Below, in pieces: positions 6,970 through 8,732 of a DNA stretch of 8,732 nucleotides. The position numbers were made by a program, and so were the translations under genes. The stretch covers positions 1-8,732 of the forward strand of contig CAJXJU010000035.1 in assembly GCA_913055195.1 (NCBI GenBank). Direction: 5' to 3'. Below the pieces are notes generated by a model. It was not told the DNA's origin. It saw only the letters and a list, made by a program, of their open reading frames with translations, and did not search any database. The number at the start of each line of letters is the position of its first letter. The first letter of the stretch is position 1. This stretch comes from an uncultured Desulfohalobiaceae bacterium (GTDB taxonomy: Bacteria; Desulfobacterota; Desulfovibrionia; Desulfovibrionales; Desulfonatronovibrionaceae).

Positions 6970-7031
6970 CTGAATCCATGAACTTTACATTAACGGGTGC
7001 ATCCGCAACTATCCCGCAACAGGCGGATACA
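6970..7031. repeat. Dispersed intergenic repeat, copy 2
   Basis: Second copy of the element found at the end of cysS, in the same orientation, filling most of the gap between the ATPase/nuclease gene and selB. It shares CTGAATCCRTGARCTTTA, CAYTAA and GCATCCGC with copy 1. The end forms a hairpin: TATCCCGC (7010-7017) pairs with GCGGATA (7023-7029) with one bulged C. ATCCGC (7001-7006) can pair instead with GCGGAT (7023-7028), giving two alternative folds. It lies just past the stop of the 7036-8613 gene and could affect how much of that transcript continues into selB. Confidence 0.5.
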
Positions 7032-7035
7032 CCAC

Positions 7036-8613
7036 CTACGCTCCAAAAACAAGAGGCTCCACCATTACCCGAACTCCTTCTATCTCCTTATCATCCCTTA
7101 ATATCTCTGCCTCTTCTTCTGAAACCCCATACACAAACACCACCAGCAAAATCTCTTTTAAACCCAGTTTTGCAGCGTATTTCGAGGCCTGAACCTTGGC
7201 CTGTTTCAAGGCTGCCATGTCCCTGAAACTCTTTATCTCTATTACTGCTTCTTTATCCTCACATCTTATGTGCAAATCCACCCTGCCATTGCCTGTGGGA
7301 AATTCAGGCGTTATCCAGCATATCCTGCCTATGGCATTCATCAGCCAGTGATACAGATGAAAATGCCCACCTGCTTCATAAATGTTTAAATCCGACCTCT
7401 TGGGGATGTGCTTAAACGGGCTTAGTCCCTTTTCTTTGAGTCTCTTTAAATAATCCCTGTACCTTGTAATCAGTGCCTGTAAATTTATGCCCTGCTCAAA
7501 CACGTCAGTGAGTTCATCTCCTAATCTCAAAGCATAGATGGGCGTTTCATCTCCTATGAAATCATAAGTTAAGGCATTGTATAACCTTTGCTGGATAAAT
7601 GGATTGGAGAATTTACATACCTGTACAAGCTCACCTTTTTTATCCACCGTATCAACATAATCTATTATGCCATTTAAATACAAATACGAACACCAATCTT
7701 TATCCAATGAAAACTCTACATCGCTTTTCTCAAATATTTTCAGAACATACGACAAATACCTGCTCTTTGCCTTTTTAATAAGATTAAGGACTGTGTTGTT
7801 CCACTCAACCCTTAAACTCCTGGAATACACCTGTCTCCAGACATCTAAATCAATAATTTTACCCTTACCTGGATTATATTTCTCTGTTAAAAGTTCTCCA
7901 AACCAGCAAACAAGACCTGGCTGACCACTGGTTACCTCATATACTTTATCTATAACCTGCTCCTCTATCTCCTGACCGCTCTCTTCAATATACTGGTTAT
8001 ACAGATCAACCACCTCATCATAAGTAAAATTCTCCACATGCAAAGAGCGCTGGATATTAAAAGGTGAACCTCTCTCACTATCCACTCCCAGCACTGCTCT
8101 TACTCCTATCAAAGCTAATCCGTGCAAATTATAAGCTTCCCTTGTTATATAAATATCTCTGAACCTGCTAACCAGCCTGTCTATAAGTTCTGGACTTAAA
8201 CTATCAAACTCATCTATAAACAAAATAACCGGTCTATCAAAAACACCTTTTTTCTTTTCAAACAATTCTACAAACTCAGATAAATCTGCAGGTGACCTGG
8301 ATAAGTCTATGCCGAATCCTATCCTTAAAATCCTTGGTAATTCTGATAAAAAAGCATCCAGAGTATCAGACTCAACACCCTGCATGCTCATATAGCCACA
8401 TATAAATTTATCTCCATATCTCTTTTCTATTTCCTTTTTTACCTGCTTCATCAACCAGGTCTTGCCTGTCTGCCTTGGCGCCCATACTGTAAAATAATGG
8501 CCTCCTTCCTCATCTCCTATCAATTGTTCTACGCATTGTTGAATCAGTACCCCGCGCTGAACACAAAAATGTTTCTCGCAATCCACAGGGCCGTAGGAAA
8601 AAAAACTCCTCAT
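7036..8613 (-). CDS. AAA-type ATPase with C-terminal PD-(D/E)XK nuclease-like domain, function unknown
   Basis: A 525-aa soluble protein with two readable modules. The N-terminal P-loop ATPase has Walker A APRQTGKT (45-52), Walker B VILFIDEFDSLS (129-140, D134/E135) and a helical lid after about 195; it resembles the AAA_35/AAA_14-like group of bacterial ATPases. A middle region (about 270-400) is probably a winged-helix linker. The C-terminal region has the PD-(D/E)XK pattern: D446 in GRVDLHI, then E459-I-K461, then QxxxY (Q475, Y479). Such fusions are widespread, often multicopy and patchily distributed; roles in defence or mobile elements are suspected for relatives but not established. 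ATG 8613 has AGGAG at 6-nt spacing. The leader is full of palindromes, and a repeat follows the stop before selB. I cannot name a specific function. Confidence 0.8.
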   Translation of the reverse strand: MRSFFSYGPVDCEKHFCVQRGVLIQQCVEQLIGDEEGGHYFTVWAPRQTGKTWLMKQVKKEIEKRYGDKFICGYMSMQGVESDTLDAFLSELPRILRIGFGIDLSRSPADLSEFVELFEKKKGVFDRPVILFIDEFDSLSPELIDRLVSRFRDIYITREAYNLHGLALIGVRAVLGVDSERGSPFNIQRSLHVENFTYDEVVDLYNQYIEESGQEIEEQVIDKVYEVTSGQPGLVCWFGELLTEKYNPGKGKIIDLDVWRQVYSRSLRVEWNNTVLNLIKKAKSRYLSYVLKIFEKSDVEFSLDKDWCSYLYLNGIIDYVDTVDKKGELVQVCKFSNPFIQQRLYNALTYDFIGDETPIYALRLGDELTDVFEQGINLQALITRYRDYLKRLKEKGLSPFKHIPKRSDLNIYEAGGHFHLYHWLMNAIGRICWITPEFPTGNGRVDLHIRCEDKEAVIEIKSFRDMAALKQAKVQASKYAAKLGLKEILLVVFVYGVSEEEAEILRDDKEIEGVRVMVEPLVFGA

Positions 8614-8637
8614 GTTTTACTCCTGTTTTCCTGATTC

Positions 8638-8664
8638 GCCTGCAAAAAGTCCCTTTTTGCAGGC
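8638..8664. repeat. Perfect 12-bp palindrome in the leader of the ATPase/nuclease gene
   Basis: GCCTGCAAAAAG (8638-8649) and CTTTTTGCAGGC (8653-8664) are perfect inverted repeats around a 3-nt loop. The hairpin lies 24 bp outside the start codon, so an mRNA beginning further upstream would carry it just before the ribosome site. It has no following T-run and is not a canonical terminator for either strand. It could be a REP-like element or an mRNA stability structure. Confidence 0.65.
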
Positions 8665-8667
8665 AAT

Positions 8668-8708
8668 GTTGAGTTATAAACTCAACTTTCGGAGTTCCGA
8701 AAGTTGAG
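8668..8708. repeat. Two overlapping, mutually exclusive palindromes
   Basis: GTTGAGTT (8668-8675) pairs with AACTCAAC (8679-8686) around ATA. CTCAACTTTCGG (8681-8692) pairs with CCGAAAGTTGAG (8697-8708) around AGTT. The CTCAAC at 8681-8686 belongs to both stems, so only one can form at a time; the second is longer and perfect over 12 bp. The last 24 nt of the window are AT-rich (TTCGAAATCCGAATATCGAAA-like) and hold no gene. Confidence 0.65.
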
Positions 8709-8732
8709 AAATTCGAAATCCGAATATCGAAA

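Noticed and set aside
6947..6979. Longer SelB beginning at the ATG at 6979.
   Set aside because: That ATG lies inside a repeat without a ribosome site, while the ATG at 6946 has AAGGAG at good spacing and fits the family's N-terminus.
1..8732. CRISPR array, insertion sequence with transposase, or retron reverse transcriptase.
   Set aside because: No regularly spaced direct repeats, transposase motifs or reverse-transcriptase ORF are visible.

Overview
The window looks like chromosomal DNA from a moderately AT-rich Gram-negative bacterium. A member of Desulfobacterota/Desulfovibrionales is my best guess, for three reasons: IspD and IspF are fused into one enzyme, the fusion is followed directly by cysS, and a selenocysteine-specific elongation factor is nearby. 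The assignment is inference from gene content; no rRNA or lineage marker is present.

Layout. On the + strand, ispDF (118-1359) and cysS (1375-2832) lie 15 nt apart and form a housekeeping operon for isoprenoid precursors and cysteinyl-tRNA. Both starts lack a Shine-Dalgarno and share a 9-mer just upstream. All later genes are on the - strand and converge on cysS. In transcription order they are a 525-aa AAA-type ATPase with a C-terminal PD-(D/E)XK nuclease-like domain (8613-7036), selB (6946-5027), a PtuA-like ATPase (4912-3605) and a PtuB-like HNH nuclease (3608-2964). The last two overlap by 4 bp (GTGA). They have the hallmarks of a stand-alone Septu anti-phage system: an SMC/ABC-type ATPase with all nucleotide-binding motifs, and a TIGR02646-type HNH protein. 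No retron reverse transcriptase is in the window.

Between the genes. The cysS-ptuB gap (2833-2963) and the gap upstream of selB (6947-7035) carry related repeats in the same orientation, about 4.1 kb apart, bracketing ptuB-ptuA-selB. The cysS-ptuB gap also holds a REP-like imperfect palindrome. The selB-ptuA gap is open in one frame throughout. That frame ends in a TGA overlapping the ptuA ATG, and a small hairpin abuts the ptuA Shine-Dalgarno. The leader of the ATPase/nuclease gene at the right edge is packed with three palindromes, two of them mutually exclusive. A fragment of the same repeat vocabulary (GAAAGTTGAG) lies at the left edge.

How it fits together. Core metabolism and translation genes (ispDF, cysS, selB) are interspersed with a two-gene defence module and a probable accessory ATPase/nuclease. 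The joints between core and accessory genes hold repeats or palindromes, as expected where accessory DNA has been inserted. The established novelty is modest. The points most worth checking are the possible translated leader of ptuA, the repeat pair bracketing the module, and the unassigned ATPase-nuclease fusion.
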